DNA of 64,000 nucleotides from Anastrepha obliqua (taxonomy: Eukaryota > Arthropoda > Insecta > Diptera > Tephritidae): assembly GCF_027943255.1 (NCBI RefSeq), contig NC_072895.1, positions 82,958,001 through 83,022,000 on the forward strand, in the 5' to 3' direction. Shown here piece after piece: positions 33,690-44,460 of the stretch. Under the pieces are notes generated by a model that saw nothing but the letters and a program-made list of their open reading frames with translations, ran no database searches and was not told the origin of the DNA. Position numbers and translations under genes: made by a program. How positions within the stretch are numbered: the stretch's first letter is position 1; every line of letters starts with the position of its first letter.

Positions 33690-33825
33690 ATTACCACGAC
33701 TCGCCCGATGGCGCTCCCACGGCAGTCGGTTCTACGTTACTGGAATGACCCTATTCGTCCAATGACTGCCACTTCATGCATGGGCAATTTTTTAGATGCT
33801 ACAACAACAACAACCCATCCAGTGA
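33690..33825 (+). repeat. 3' end of a (CAA)n-tailed retroposon
   Basis: CACGACTCGCCCGATGGCGC, CACGGCAGTCGGTTCTACGT and ATTTTTTAGATGCTA followed by CAACAACAACAAC. It is GC-rich against AT-rich flanks and ends in a CAA tail like the inverted insertion at 52963-53185. Confidence 0.5.
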
Positions 33826-34767
33826 CTCTGAAAATGTTTCTGAAAGTGATTAGCTTTTTTACTTCTATAATTTTTTTGACATAATAGTACAAAAATAACA
33901 ACTTTCCTTATCTCGTGACGCGTTTTATTATGTGTTCACTTAAAAAAAAATTATTCCGCCCATCTACACTATCAAGATATCACTGCCTAGTTAATTGATT
34001 CTACGTAAGCTGGAATTGCTTAGACTTTCTTCTCATTTAGAATATTTTTATATTAAACTGATATTTCTTAGATACAAAATTATTTTTCCGAAATGTTTTA
34101 AAAAAGCCAAATTTTATGACTTTAATTTATTAAAAATTTTGTGCACCTACAATGCTGTATTATTACACTACATATCGGCTGACAATGGAAAAGCACTGAT
34201 TGATTTACTGCCATGAAAAATCTGCTCACACAACAATTTGGGAATTTCTTCTTAAAAAACCAAGTGAATTCAAAAAGAAAAAAAAACCAATATAAAAAAA
34301 TTAAAAAAAAATAAAATACTTACAATAAAATATTTTCGCAATTTTTTTTTTAATGAAAATTGTTAGTACAATTTTATTTGCTCTCTGTATATTTCAGTTT
34401 ACCTTCCCCCCCCTTTTCTTCTACATAAATGATGCTCGAAATTTTGTTTATATGGGGAAAATTATCAAGATCGCTAACAAAAACAAATTATCAAAAATCA
34501 ATGTCATTTTCAAGCTACCTTTAGTAGGTAATTTATGGATTATAAACTTGCATACGTGGAAAAATTTAAAAAATTCGGATTAAAAAATTGAAAGGTTTGG
34601 TGAAATTTTGAAAAATTTCGGACAACTATAATTATAAATTATAAAACAAATAGTTTATAATTTTGCAATGGGATGTATATGAGAAGAAATTGTACGTGTA
34701 AGTGTATAGTAAGTATATTTTAAAAATTGTTAATTCAACTCTATCAAGCTTCTTCAGATCTTTTTAC
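33826..34767. other. No recognisable gene
   Basis: AT-rich intergenic sequence downstream of the DUF1091 gene. Confidence 0.45.
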
Positions 34768-34773
34768 TTTATT
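34768..34773 (-). terminator. Poly(A) signal AATAAA of the DUF1091 gene
   Basis: AATAAA on the minus strand, 61 bases past the stop codon at 34834-34836. Confidence 0.5.
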
Positions 34774-34833
34774 GAAATATCAGTTTTTACTTCGAAAGCT
34801 AATTTTTTTTAATAGTTTCTTTCTAATTTTTTC

Positions 34834-37800
34834 TTATCTCTCAAATACTTGGAAACGTATTATAATCTTAGCTGTCAATATGTTGTAAACGTATAATTTT
34901 GTACTGAAAATGTATACACCATTGTCCAGTGGCCACAATTTCCCCATCGCTTTGCCGTTGAAAGGGTAATGATTAATAAGCAAATCATGCTAAATAGTTG
35001 AAAAGAAATTATAAATTAGTTGATGTGAAAACACGTAAATCGATGCAAGGCTCAATCTATGCCAACTCACATCGTATGGACAGGTGTGATTAATATTGCT
35101 GTACTTTTCAATACCCGCTACCTGATAGACACGCATGGCCACAAATTTCCGACGTTTGTTACGGAAGAAGTCACACCAATCGATTTTATAGTCCACCATG
35201 GATTGGCGATTCTCATAGCCGCGCTTCACAATGGATCCTACCACCTTTTCAACAATTTTTTTTATAATTATTTCTTCTTTAATTTTGATTAATTAACGCT
35301 AATCCTATGTCGTTCTATTTCTACCTTATCGGCAACAGAAAATTAGAAAAAATTCATAAGGTATTTTCTAAGCCTTAACCCTTTCGCGATATTGTTGCCA
35401 TATGGTAACAGTAAACTTTAAAAGGCCGTCAACACTCTCTTGTAAAAAATATCAACTTTTTTGTTACATATTTTCAAAAATTGAAGTTTAAATAAATAAT
35501 AACCGCCCATTATATATCGGTAATACAACATTTTTAAAGAAAGCCTTCTGGCATATAATATAGCACTTCACTCTGAAATTTGTATTTTACGTTTTTAGAT
35601 TTTTGAGGTATTTTGGGCAAATGTTTTCAACAATTTTTGAATAAAGTATATAGAAAAATGTGAAATCTGTCATTTGGCATATAAATATCTTTTCGCTTGC
35701 AGCTTTAAAAGCTGTGCTAATTTTTAAAACTAAGCTTGTTGCCATATGGCAACAAATTTCTCGTAAGGTGTTAACTTGCATTAGATTGCAAAAGAAGTTT
35801 ATTTGCGATTGAAACTGGTAGCAGAGAGACGTGTTGTTGTTTGCGGAATATTATTTTCAAATATGGCAAGAAAAATTAGCGACAGTGTTATAGAAAAGAT
35901 TTTGGAGAATTTCGAGGACTCAGATCTCTCAGACTTTGAGAATTCGGAATCCGAAGAAATATTAGAGGATTTATTTGAGGCATTTGACAATAATGAAACT
36001 TTTATGATGGAGGAGCTTAGTCGTCAAGGTCTGTATGATATAAGCATTACAAATATCAACGGGGAATGTAATGACGAACTAGTTTTGGATGAAAATGGCT
36101 CTAGCTCAGAAGCTGGTACTTCGAACTATCAACCAAAACAAGTTAATGAATTTCGATGGAAAAAGACTTCGTGGGCTCCTCCTCAAGCTAAGTTTTCAGA
36201 GTGTTATTCAAGTAACGCTGTTAAACTTCCAGTACAGTACTTTTTGGAGTATTTTACTGTAGAATTGTTTGAAGAAGTAGTGCAGGCGACAAACCAAGCC
36301 TCTCTTTTAAAAGACGGTCGATCATTTATCTTAACGAGAGAAGAATTTTTAAAGTTTCTTGCTTTTGAGGTTATGATTGGGATAATTGGTTATCCTAGAT
36401 TGTCTATGTACTGGACAGCGCCCACAGATATTCTGACATTTCGTCAAAATATGACAAAGAATAGATTTAATTCCTTGCGAAACAACTTTAAGTTCACAAC
36501 AAGTGATCCAGGCAATGACAAACTTTTCAGGATTTGTCCATTAATAAATATCTTAACTAAAAAGTTGTATACTATCCCCAAAGAAGAGAATCTTGTGCGG
36601 ATGAAATGATGGTAGCTTTCAAAGGAAAGACTGTCCTTAGACAATACATGCCTAAAAAGCCAATAAAATGGCGAATTAAATTATTTTGTCTATGTAATTC
36701 AAATGGCATATTGTATGACTTTGAAATATATCAAGGAAAAATACCGTTATTTCTGGACCAAAACTAGGGTTTTGCTCCGAAATTGTAGTTCATCTCACAA
36801 GAACTATTCCCGAAAACAAAAACTTTAAACTATTTTTTGACAACTATTTTTCTACACTTAATTTGATACTGTACTTACAGAAAAAAGGTATTTGGGCTAC
36901 GGGTACAATTAGAGGAAATAGGTGTAGTAAAGTGCCTTTGCAATCTGAAAAGGAACTAAAAAAGGAAGGTAGAGGTAGTTTTGATTACCGCATCGAAAGG
37001 AAGGACAATCTTTATGTCATAAGATGGCTTGATGGAGGTGTTGTCCAATTGATTTCATCAATATATGGCGAAGAGCCGCTTAAAAATTTGCAAACAGTTT
37101 TAGCTGAAAAAAAGACGAAAGTTGAAATAACTCAGCCCTACATTGTGGCTGTGTACAACAAGAATATGGGAGGAGTTGATAAAATATACTTCCTTCTTTC
37201 ATTGTATAGAATATTGATACGCTCAAGAAAATGGACACTTAAAATATTCGACCACTTTATTGACCTGGCCATATGCAACTCATGGCTGGAGTACAGGAAG
37301 GATCATGAGGGTAATAATAAAGGCCAAAAGCAGAAACACATGGATCTTAAGTAATTTGTATAGCTATAGTTTTCTATAATACTTTTTATGCTAATATTTT
37401 ATGTTTTTAGTTTATGTCCCTGTTCACTTTTTAATATGTATGTACGTGTATATTTATAGTATTGAATGGATTTTTTGATTTTAAATATTTTGTTATTGTT
37501 GGAACTTTAGTTTAGAGATCTTGATTTATAAATAAATGGAAATTTTGATGTCAAACCAAGTTTTATTAAATGTACGAACCTTTATGCAAAATCCAAAAAT
37601 AAACTGTTTTTCTTTACCATACAAAACATTTGTTGCCATATGGCAACATTAAAAAAAAAGCACTTAACAAAAAAAAAAAAAAAATTATTTGTATTGTTAT
37701 TGGTCCTAAAATAAATACTCAGACAAAAATTTGGATTTTTTGGATGGCGCAATAAAAAGATGTAGCGAAAGGGTTAACTAAACATATCCGAAGAGATTTT

Positions 37801-38269
37801 TCAAACATTTTTTATTTTAATAATATTTTATCATAAACGAATGGTATGAAACATGCACTGTGCAGTAGTTTCATAAAAAACGGACCGGGCAAGAACGATC
37901 ATTGACATGGGATTAGGGTTAATAATGATTACAAAACAAAAACTCACCGTCGCATTATTTATTGGCCTTTGGTACAGAGAAATCGCTATGGTCACTTCAG
38001 AAACGTCGCGACCCACATATTCCACTTTGCACTGCGTAAAATTTAGAGTCGGAGGCTTCACAGATTCGCAAACAACTTCAAGCGTTCTGATGATTCTTTC
38101 CTTAAAAATGAAATATACTTATCTTTTTTCACCTGTACAGTGCAATATGATAATATGTGTATGTATGAGTAATACTGTAAGTTTGAGAACTAACATCTTT
38201 CACAGCCTTCAATTGCAATGCAGCAAAGTAGATGAAAATTATTTTCAAATTTCTGTATAACCTCAACAT
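34834..38269 (-). CDS. DUF1091-family secreted protein gene (4 exons)
   Basis: Exons (minus): 38195-38269, 37948-38100, 35071-35244 and 34834-34989. All junctions are phase 0, giving 185 residues. Exon 1 encodes a signal peptide (MLRLYRNLKIIFIYFAALQL). Exon 2 has NFTQCKVEYVGRDVSEVTIA and RPINNAT. Exon 3 has DYKIDWCDFFRNKRRKFVAM and YSNINHTCPYD. Exon 4 has HDLLINHYPFNGK, PLDNGVYIF and ends ...FQVFER. The Cys pattern, NNAT, NINHTCPYDHD and the length of about 185 all match the insect DUF1091 family (ML-domain-like secreted proteins; in Drosophila they include the CheB-type chemosensory proteins). The ligand and role of this member are unknown. Donors are GTTAGT, GTGAGT and GTGAGT. The exon 3 acceptor GTTGAAAAG lacks a pyrimidine tract. 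Intron 2 (2703 bp) is about 300 bp without its piggyBac insertion. The frame is intact. Confidence 0.88.
35393..35410. repeat. Palindrome copy 1 of piggyBac 2
   Basis: TGTTGCCATATGGTAACA, one mismatch from perfect symmetry, 14 bases inside the left end. Confidence 0.8.
35736..35755. repeat. Palindrome copy 2 of piggyBac 2
   Basis: TTGTTGCCATATGGCAACAA, a perfect 20-bp palindrome about 107 bases upstream of the transposase ATG. Confidence 0.85.
35863..37354 (+). pseudogene. piggyBac 2 transposase (two frame breaks)
   Basis: I place the start at ATG 35863 (MARKISDSVIEKILENFEDS), since the upstream in-frame residues have no ATG. The acidic N-terminus is followed by the DDE_Tnp_1_7 domain: GIIGYPRLSMYW, the first Asp in DEMMVAFKG (36615 region), the second in FFDNYFST (36840 region) and the third in MGGVDKIYFLLS (37170 region), then RKWTLKIFDHFIDLAICNSW. 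Frame breaks lie near 36600 (ENLV|CADEMM) and near 36765. The product ends shortly after the third Asp region and lacks the C-terminal cysteine-rich domain that piggyBac 1 retains. That absence may be ancestral or a truncation. Confidence 0.88.
37631..37648. repeat. Palindrome copy 3 of piggyBac 2
   Basis: TGTTGCCATATGGCAACA, 142 bases from the right end. Confidence 0.85.
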
Positions 38270-38297
38270 TTCGGTGTATTATACTTTCAGTACTTGC

Positions 38298-38304
38298 TTT
38301 TATA
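38298..38304 (-). promoter_or_regulatory. TATAAAA box of the DUF1091 gene
   Basis: TATAAAA on the minus strand, 29 bases upstream of the ATG. The expected transcription start falls within a few bases of the start codon, implying an unusually short leader if this is the real box. Confidence 0.4.
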
Positions 38305-38525
38305 CTCAAGGCAGAGCTACTGGCTACTGAATTTGTGTATTTTATTATTTATGAGTTTTTTTTTTTTTCAATGGAAAGATGGTCCATAAATAATTATGCG
38401 CTTGCGTGTAAATAAAAATTAGTTTGTAATAATTCGTATGTAAAAGTAATTTCTTTATTTCCTATCTGCCATAGAACGCGTTTGTGCGTAACTATTATTA
38501 TTATTTATTAGAGCGTTATGAAATA

Positions 38526-39062
38526 CTACTTTAATCAAAAAGTTCCCAGATCAACCGCCAGGTGACGTTCTATGTCAACGGATTTGAAATCTGTTTTCTT
38601 TTTTTTTTGTTAGGTTCCCATATCTGTTATTAACATTCCTACCAAAATTTTATCGCCATTGCTTGAGCTTAGTAAACGTAACGCCGTCTCGACTTCTTCT
38701 GCTTCTTCTGCCGTGCTTCCGATTTTTTACAGTTTTAGAAATGGGTTTGAATTTGCAGCAGCGAATATGTATTCAATTTTACGTTAAATATGGATTCTAG
38801 GATACAAAAACCTTAGAAATGTTGGAAAACTGTTTCGATGCTGTTATTTTCAAGAAAACAGCCATTTACGAGTGGTATGAACGCTTTTAGAAGAGATCGT
38901 GAGTCCATCGAGGATGACAAATGTGGTGGCAAGCCGTCGACATCGGAAGCTGATGAAAGTATCAATGAAGTGAAAGAAAAGTCATTCAATAAAAGTTGAA
39001 GGAACAAACTTGTATTTAGAATTTTCTGAACATACTCCGGGAACTTTTTGATCAGGGTGGTG
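38526..39062 (+). mobile_element. Mariner deletion derivative (N-terminus kept)
   Basis: Inverted ends around ATCAAAAAGTTCCC near 38534 and GGGAACTTTTTGATCAGGGT near 39040, with TA at each outer edge. The plus strand encodes MGLNLQQRICIQFYVKYG, TAIYEWYERF and DRESIEDDKCGGKPSTSEAD, a mariner helix-turn-helix region with frame changes. It then jumps to LKEQTCI near the 3' end, so the catalytic domain is deleted. Confidence 0.75.
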
Positions 39063-39299
39063 TTACATTAACTAATTGAGCTCACTAGCTAGTAGGCCTA
39101 ATAAGCTGGCTTTTTTTCTGACTGTGTTTTTGTTTTTAACATTTTACTACATTTCAAAACAAAACATTAAATTCAAAAATTTTACAAATTTTTTTTAAAT
39201 GCTACTAATTAGACCGATGACTTTCATGAAGTGGAATATTTGGAATACATTATCTACGGTGAGATTTTCTAGGAGTTTGGAGGGCTGCGCGGAACTGTA

Positions 39300-39480
39300 A
39301 GGAATTATTCGGTAGTGGTTACGAAATATCAAATTATAGGAAATGTTTGCTTCTATGTAACAGCGACAGCCTCTCGGAAGGCCTTACTGTGCATTACTGC
39401 CACGGAAAAGCATCACGGAATACAAGCTGGAGAAGAAGCTCGGCCCAACACTTATCAGAAGATGTACGCCCCTAAAATCA
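39300..39480 (+). repeat. Highly degraded SINE-like sequence
   Basis: ATTCGGTAGTGGTTACGAAA, CGACAGCCTCTCGGAAGGC and TACTGCCACGGAAAAGC keep the order of SINE landmarks but with many changes. Confidence 0.35.
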
Positions 39481-39599
39481 CGCTATCGGAAGATTTATAA
39501 CTTCTGCAAATGTCGTCGTACTTCATTAACATTTGACTATTGCCCATAAGCAGCTTCAGTATAAAAATATGCAACGGAGCGCATGAAGGTTAACATAAG

Positions 39600-40580
39600 G
39601 ACTTACTTATCGAAAGCCTTGGAAAATTCCGTATAATCCGGAAACCGACGTACAAAAACCTCAAAAAAGAGCGAGATTAGTGACAGTTGACCTACCAGCC
39701 ATAAAACCATGCTGATTACTTCATACATTACGTTTTATAGCGATGAATAATTTTTGTTTAAGAATATGCTCAAAGAGCTTTGAAACCGTCAAAAGTTTTG
39801 AAATAGGGATTTAGTTTGCGATGGCGTTGTTATTCCCAGGTTTGAATATAGGTTTGATAGAGGTAGCTTTTTAAGCATCTATGAATTCTCCACAAGCCAA
39901 CGATTTATTAAAAATTAGCAGAAGTGCATAGGCAAGAGCAGAACACTTTTTGACAAAAAAAGATGATAATCCATGATAAGCTATGAACTTTTGATGTGCT
40001 GCACACCATCCCAAATATCATCAACAGTTAACTCGAGAGAACCAAAATTAACAGAATACTGCTTTTCTCTCTATCAAAACAAATTGCTTCTGACGCAGGT
40101 TCACAATTTGAACTGAAAAAGTCCGCACAAAGCTCAGCAGCCTCCTTGGTAGAGAAAGCGTAGTTTCCATTGAAGAAGACATTCGCGGGAATGCTAGTGT
40201 AGGACTTTCTAGATTTTATATAAAGCCAGAATGATTTAGGAATCATTTTAATTTCATCCTCAAGTCCTCGCACAGAAATATACTGTAGAACTTTACTTAA
40301 GTACATAAATAGTTTAGCAAAGCGCAAGTATTTGAACCTATGAAACTTGGCATTACATATGTAGTTCAAATTAAAAAAACTTGTACCTCAAATTTTTCAG
40401 CTTTTTTAAATTTTAGTTTACACCAAGGAACTTTATATCTCTTACTACAAGTAGATGGTATATATTTAAAAAATATCGTACCATTTAATTTCAAAAATAT
40501 CGCAGCCAGTTGACAGATTAACACCAGCAAACAGAGAGTCCCAATCCAATATCGAAATTTCAGTATTGACAAGACTAAAA
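39600..40580 (-). pseudogene. Jockey-type LINE RT, N-terminal part
   Basis: Minus frames encode KVPWCKLKFKKAEKF, MIPKSFWLYIKSRKS, AAELCADFFSSNCEP, TVDDIWDGVQHIKSS, FNKSLACGEFIDA*KATSIK, PIFKPGNNNAIAN, SNQHGFMAGRSTVTNLALF and YTEFSKAFDK. This is the linker plus RT motifs 1 to A of a Jockey-clade LINE. The catalytic Asp of motif A is Glu (YTEF, where YTDF is expected). There are several stops. The remnant ends abruptly at motif A near 39600. Confidence 0.82.
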
Positions 40581-40823
40581 TTACATAGCTTAAAGCAGTA
40601 TTGGTTGTACGAGTGCAGTAACTTCCGTATAATAATTTTAATGATGTATTTTAAATTTTGAATTTTTTGAGAATCATGCAGTGTTCAACAAAGTTAGAGA
40701 TAAAGACCATAACTGAATTTTATTTTATTGGTGGATCTGTGGATCTAAAATAAATCAAAGCACATCATATGGCACAACCTAAGAAAGTAAATTATAAAAA
40801 TATCAAATATTCCATATTATATA
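40581..40823. other. Short spacer, nothing recognised
   Basis: AT-rich spacer before the TA-flanked transposon. Confidence 0.4.
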
Positions 40824-40940
40824 CAGGGTGAACGATGAAGTGTTACCTTTTTAAAACACCATAATTTTTTTGTGTGAAATTAGTTTTTATTGATTTCAAA
40901 GACAAAATTGTTCAAAAATGATTACAATTTTGACATATAT

Positions 40941-42306
40941 TCACTTTAGCTCGATATGACCACCTCTTGCCTTGACTATAGCCCATAGCGGCCGCTGTAG
41001 CCGAATGGGTTGGTGCGTGATTATAATTCGGAATTCGCAGAGCGAACGTTGGTTTGAATTTCGGTGAAACCAAAATTAATAAAAACATTTTTCTAATAGC
41101 GGTCGCCCCTCGGCAGGCAATGGCAGACCTCCGAGTGTATTTCTGCCATGAAAAAGCTCCTCATAAAAATATCTGCCGTTCGCAGTCGGCTTGAAACTGT
41201 AGGTCCCTCCATTTGTGGAACAACATCAAGACGCACACCACAAATAAGAGGATGAGCTCGGCCAAATACCCAAAAAGGGTGTACGCCAATTATATATATA
41301 TATATATATATATAGCCTTCAAACGGTCAAAAAATGAGTTGTATGCTACACGAATGTGATCTTGAGGTATTTTGGCCCATTCTCGTATAATCGCTTTTTT
41401 CAGCGCATCCATACTGGCATATTTTTTAGTCCTCACGTTGCTCTCCAAAATGGACCAGATGGAATAGTCCATCGGATTTGCGTCTGGCGAATTCGAAAGC
41501 CATTGTGTGGACAAAATGAAGTGGGGAACATGATTTTTGAACCACTCTTGGTTCATGCGAGCTTTATGAGATGGTGCCGAGTCCTGTTGAAACGTCTATG
41601 GTCTACGATCGAAATGATTGCGTTTCCACGGCTCTAAAGCAGCTTCTAAAACATTTTCCTGATAATAAGTCGCATTCACTTTGACTCCAGGCTCGATAAA
41701 AATGGTTGGAGAGCATCCATCACCGGTCACTGCGGCCCAAACCATTACTTGCGATGGGAAATTGCTTCGAGTGCCCATACGTAGGCTCAAATTCTCGTAT
41801 GAGCGTTCGGTCAAGTAAACACGATCGTTTTGAGTGTTTATGAACTGCTCAATGGGGAAATTTTTTTCATCAGAAAACACAATGTTAGGAAATTCGCCAC
41901 GTTCGTTCAAGCGCAACAACTTCTTTGCTCTTTCGCACCGAAATTTTTTTATTGCTGGGGTGAAAGAACGGTGCTTTTCGGAACTTGTAAGCCTTGACCT
42001 TGCGCTCATTTTTCAATATGCGTCGAATGCTGTCTTGCGATATTTTCAGTTCTTTGGCCATTTTTCTTCCACTTCGACGTGGATTTCGTTTAGGTCGAGT
42101 CTTGACTTTCCGAACAATTTCTGGCGTTGTTGCGGTTTTTTTTGGTTCACCTCCATAGCGTTTTGCAATGCTACTAGTATCATTGTAACGTTTTATAGTG
42201 CGATACACAAACATTTTATTCACTCTGAGGTAAGCTCACGAACAATGGCTGGTTGTGATTTTCCAGCCAAATATAACGCAATCACACCTTTACTTTTGAA
42301 TTCCAT
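40941..42306 (-). pseudogene. DD37D mariner-like transposase
   Basis: Starts MEFKSKGVIALYLAGKSQPA at 42306, with a frame change near 42225. Helix-turn-helix arms follow (VNKMFVYRTIKRYNDTSS, RSGRKMAKELKISQDSIRRI). The catalytic core is VFSDEKNFPIEQ, then TFQQDSAPSHKAR, then NSPDANPMDYSIW. Thirty-seven residues separate the second and third Asp (DD37D, maT group). Lesions: one extra A in an A7 run near 41970 shifts the frame, TAG near 41596 replaces the Trp before TFQQD, and a SINE splits the last codons (FFDRLKA | IVKARGGHIELK). The product was about 340 residues. Confidence 0.88.
40984..41308 (+). repeat. tRNA-derived SINE with (TA)n tail
   Basis: Head GCGGCCGCTGTAGCCGAATG (A box), GTTGGTTTGAATTTCGG (B box), body CTAATAGCGGTCGCCCCTCG, CTGCCATGAAAAAGCTCCTC, GGAACAACATCAAGACGCAC, and tail GGTGTACGCCAAT(TA)n. 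TATAGCC occurs at both borders (40977-40983, 41309-41315), a 7-bp target duplication. Best full-length copy in the window. Confidence 0.9.
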
Positions 42307-42455
42307 CACAGAAAAAAAAAATTCAACAAAACTGAGACGCAAATACTTTTGATGGCTTATAAACAATTAAAACAAATATTGACGTTGATGTCATGAGCTG
42401 TTTTACAGATACAAACAGTGTGAATTTGGTAACACTTCCTATCGTTCACCCTGTA

Positions 42456-42959
42456 CATGGACGACTAGACGTTATAAAATTCCAACGTCTGCGGTTAGTA
42501 CACTCGAAAATAACACAAACCCTAGGCACTGTACTTGCAACACAGATATGAGCCGTTTTCTTTGAAAGTGGTATAAGTCCATTTTGACAAAAAATTAGTT
42601 AATAATAAAAAAATCAATTTACAATCATCTTTTTATTTATAAACTTTTTCCAAAAAAATCTGTTAAAATTTTCATTGTTTTTATCATTAACTAATTTGTT
42701 GTCAAAATGGACTTACACACACCACTTTCAAAGAAAATGGCTCATATCATGGTCACAGCTACTCTTCTTCTCTTGAGCTGCCCACTGCCCTGTAAAGAAC
42801 GAATATTTACTAACACAACTTCACACCTGTCGGTCCCTTCTGTTGAATCAATATCCCCAATAAGTAAATTCAGCAAAATAACCAATCGTTATCACAATAT
42901 CTAAAATAAAATTTATCTGCATTTAAGAATTCAAATTATCTATGAGACTAAGGTAACCT
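42456..42959. other. No recognisable gene
   Basis: Contains an imperfect inverted pair: CATTTTGACAAAAAATTAGT near 42582 and ACTAATTTGTTGTCAAAATG near 42688, with AAATGGCTCATATCATGG matching the inverse of 42547-42560. Confidence 0.4.
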
Positions 42960-44460
42960 GGGCGGCATACTCCTTCCAACCCTAAAAGTCAGGAGGACAG
43001 GATGGAATTATACCAATGATGTTGCAGCAGTCAATAGGGACGATTAATATTAATATCTTTAGGGAATCGCTATCTTCAGGGTATATCCCTAGCTCATGGA
43101 GGAAGCTCAGAGTTGTCTTTATTCCCTAAGCAAGGAAACTGGGCCTTAATACTGCGAAAGATTTGAGACTTATTAGTCTCACTTCGTTTTTACCCAAAAC
43201 ATTAGAAAGGCTGCCTGATCTACACATCAAGAGCACTCTTAATATCTATAACTTCAGCAATGCACAGCATGTTTACCAGAAGGGTAAGTCTGTAGAAACA
43301 ACATTGCGCGAAGTTGTTGGAACAATAGATACAACTCCTAAAAAAAAGGAATTTACTATAACAGCTTTTCTGGATATCGAAAGAGCGTTCAACAATGTTG
43401 AGGTGCAGTCGATAAATTCAGCGTTAACGAACATAGGTATGAACGAAAAGATTGTTCGATGATAGGCAATATGGTATCGAACAGAGTAATCACCGCGAAC
43501 TTAGGCATCACTAGTCTAGGAAAAACAGGGGGTGTTATCTCGCCGATACTGTGGAACCTAGTCTTAAATAAAATGCTTATTACCATGAGCAAGAAAAGAA
43601 TCAAGATGGTTGCTTATGCGGACGATGTAGTCATCCTGATGACAGGGAAGTTTCTCTCGACTATCACAGTTAAGGGAACTATCTAAGTGGGCGACCTCAA
43701 ACGGTGTAATGGTTAACCCAGCCAAGACCAAATTAGTTCTGTCCACTAAAAGATATAAGATACCAAGTTTTCTGTTACCTTCTATAGATAGAGTAACACT
43801 AACCCTATCAAACGAAAACAAATATCTTGGCATAATTCTGAACTGAAAACTTTCTTGAAAAAGGAACATCGAGGAACACCCCTTTTAGCTTATGGAGCAT
43901 TCGTGTGAGGGGAGGCGGTGCAAACACAATCCTATCTAAAGAATCTCATAAAAGTCGAACGATTAGCTTGTATAGGAATAACATGTGCGCTCCCATCGAG
44001 TGTGCAAGGATGTGTTCTGAGCTTGATCTTCAGCGAGTGGTACAGAGCATAAGCATTACATTACAAAATATGACTACTAACTGCAAGTTTTTTTTCAACA
44101 AGATTCAACATATCAACTACTCGTAACAGCGTCCTCACAGGTGTTATAACGGGTCACTTTACTATTGGCACCCAGCCAGTAGAATGGGTGTATCTAACAA
44201 TGACTTATGCGGGAGTTGCGGAGATAAATTTAGCCGGTACAACACCTCCTCTGTGAATGTCCTGCACTTCAAAGAAGCCGTGCAAATTTTTATTTCAAGA
44301 CCTGGGAAATTTGCAAAATTTCTCACTCTCTTTACATTCTTAAAAATACCTAAGTGGTTTAAGCAACTTAGAGAATAGAAATGAAATACAGGTATCACAA
44401 TAGGCCTTAGAGCCATCGAGTGTATTGTCTTAGACAAACAACCTGGCTAACCTAACCTTA
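42960..44460 (+). pseudogene. R1-like LINE ORF2 remnant with C-terminal zinc motif
   Basis: Plus frames encode SGGQDGIIPMMLQQSIG, SSGYIPSSWRKLRVVFIP, LISLTSFLPKTLERL, ITAFLDIERAFNNVEVQSIN, GGVISPILWNLVLNKMLI, VAYADDVVILMTGKFLSTI, WATSNGVMVNPAKTKLVLST and NENKYLGIILN. The YADD box is intact. The thumb is then partly deleted and fused to QTQSYLKNLIKVERLACIGI. The C-terminal GHFTIG...RMGVSNNDLCGSCG lies near 44150-44230. Frame breaks near 43140, 43455 and 43670. It ends close to CTAACCTAACCTTAC (44442-44460). Confidence 0.85.

Larger units (their letters stand above)
35379..37773 (+). mobile_element. piggyBac-like element 2 in intron 2 of the DUF1091 gene
   Basis: Ends CCCTTTCGC at 35379 and GCGAAAGGG ending at 37773, each flanked by TTAA (35375-35378, 37774-37777). 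It is 2395 bp and opposite in orientation to the host gene. A GTTGCCATATGGCAAC palindrome occurs at 35393, 35736 and 37631. The TIRs are related to those of piggyBac 1 (CCCTTTC shared), but the palindrome sequence is unrelated. Confidence 0.93.
40824..42453 (-). mobile_element. maT-type (DD37D) transposon with nested SINE
   Basis: Inverted ends CAGGGTGAACGATGAAGTGT at 40824 and the inverse AGTGTTACC/GTTCACCCTG form ending at 42453, TA on both sides. About 1300 bp remains after removing the 325-bp SINE and its duplication. Confidence 0.92.

Noticed and set aside
35233..35244. Alternative exon 3 start after GGTGGTAG
   Set aside because: It would join exon 2 out of frame; the acceptor five bases or so upstream keeps phase 0 and the family pattern NNATV.
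41290..41315. IYIYIYI C-terminus of a transposase
   Set aside because: Translation of the SINE (TA)n tail that interrupts the gene, not a real protein end.
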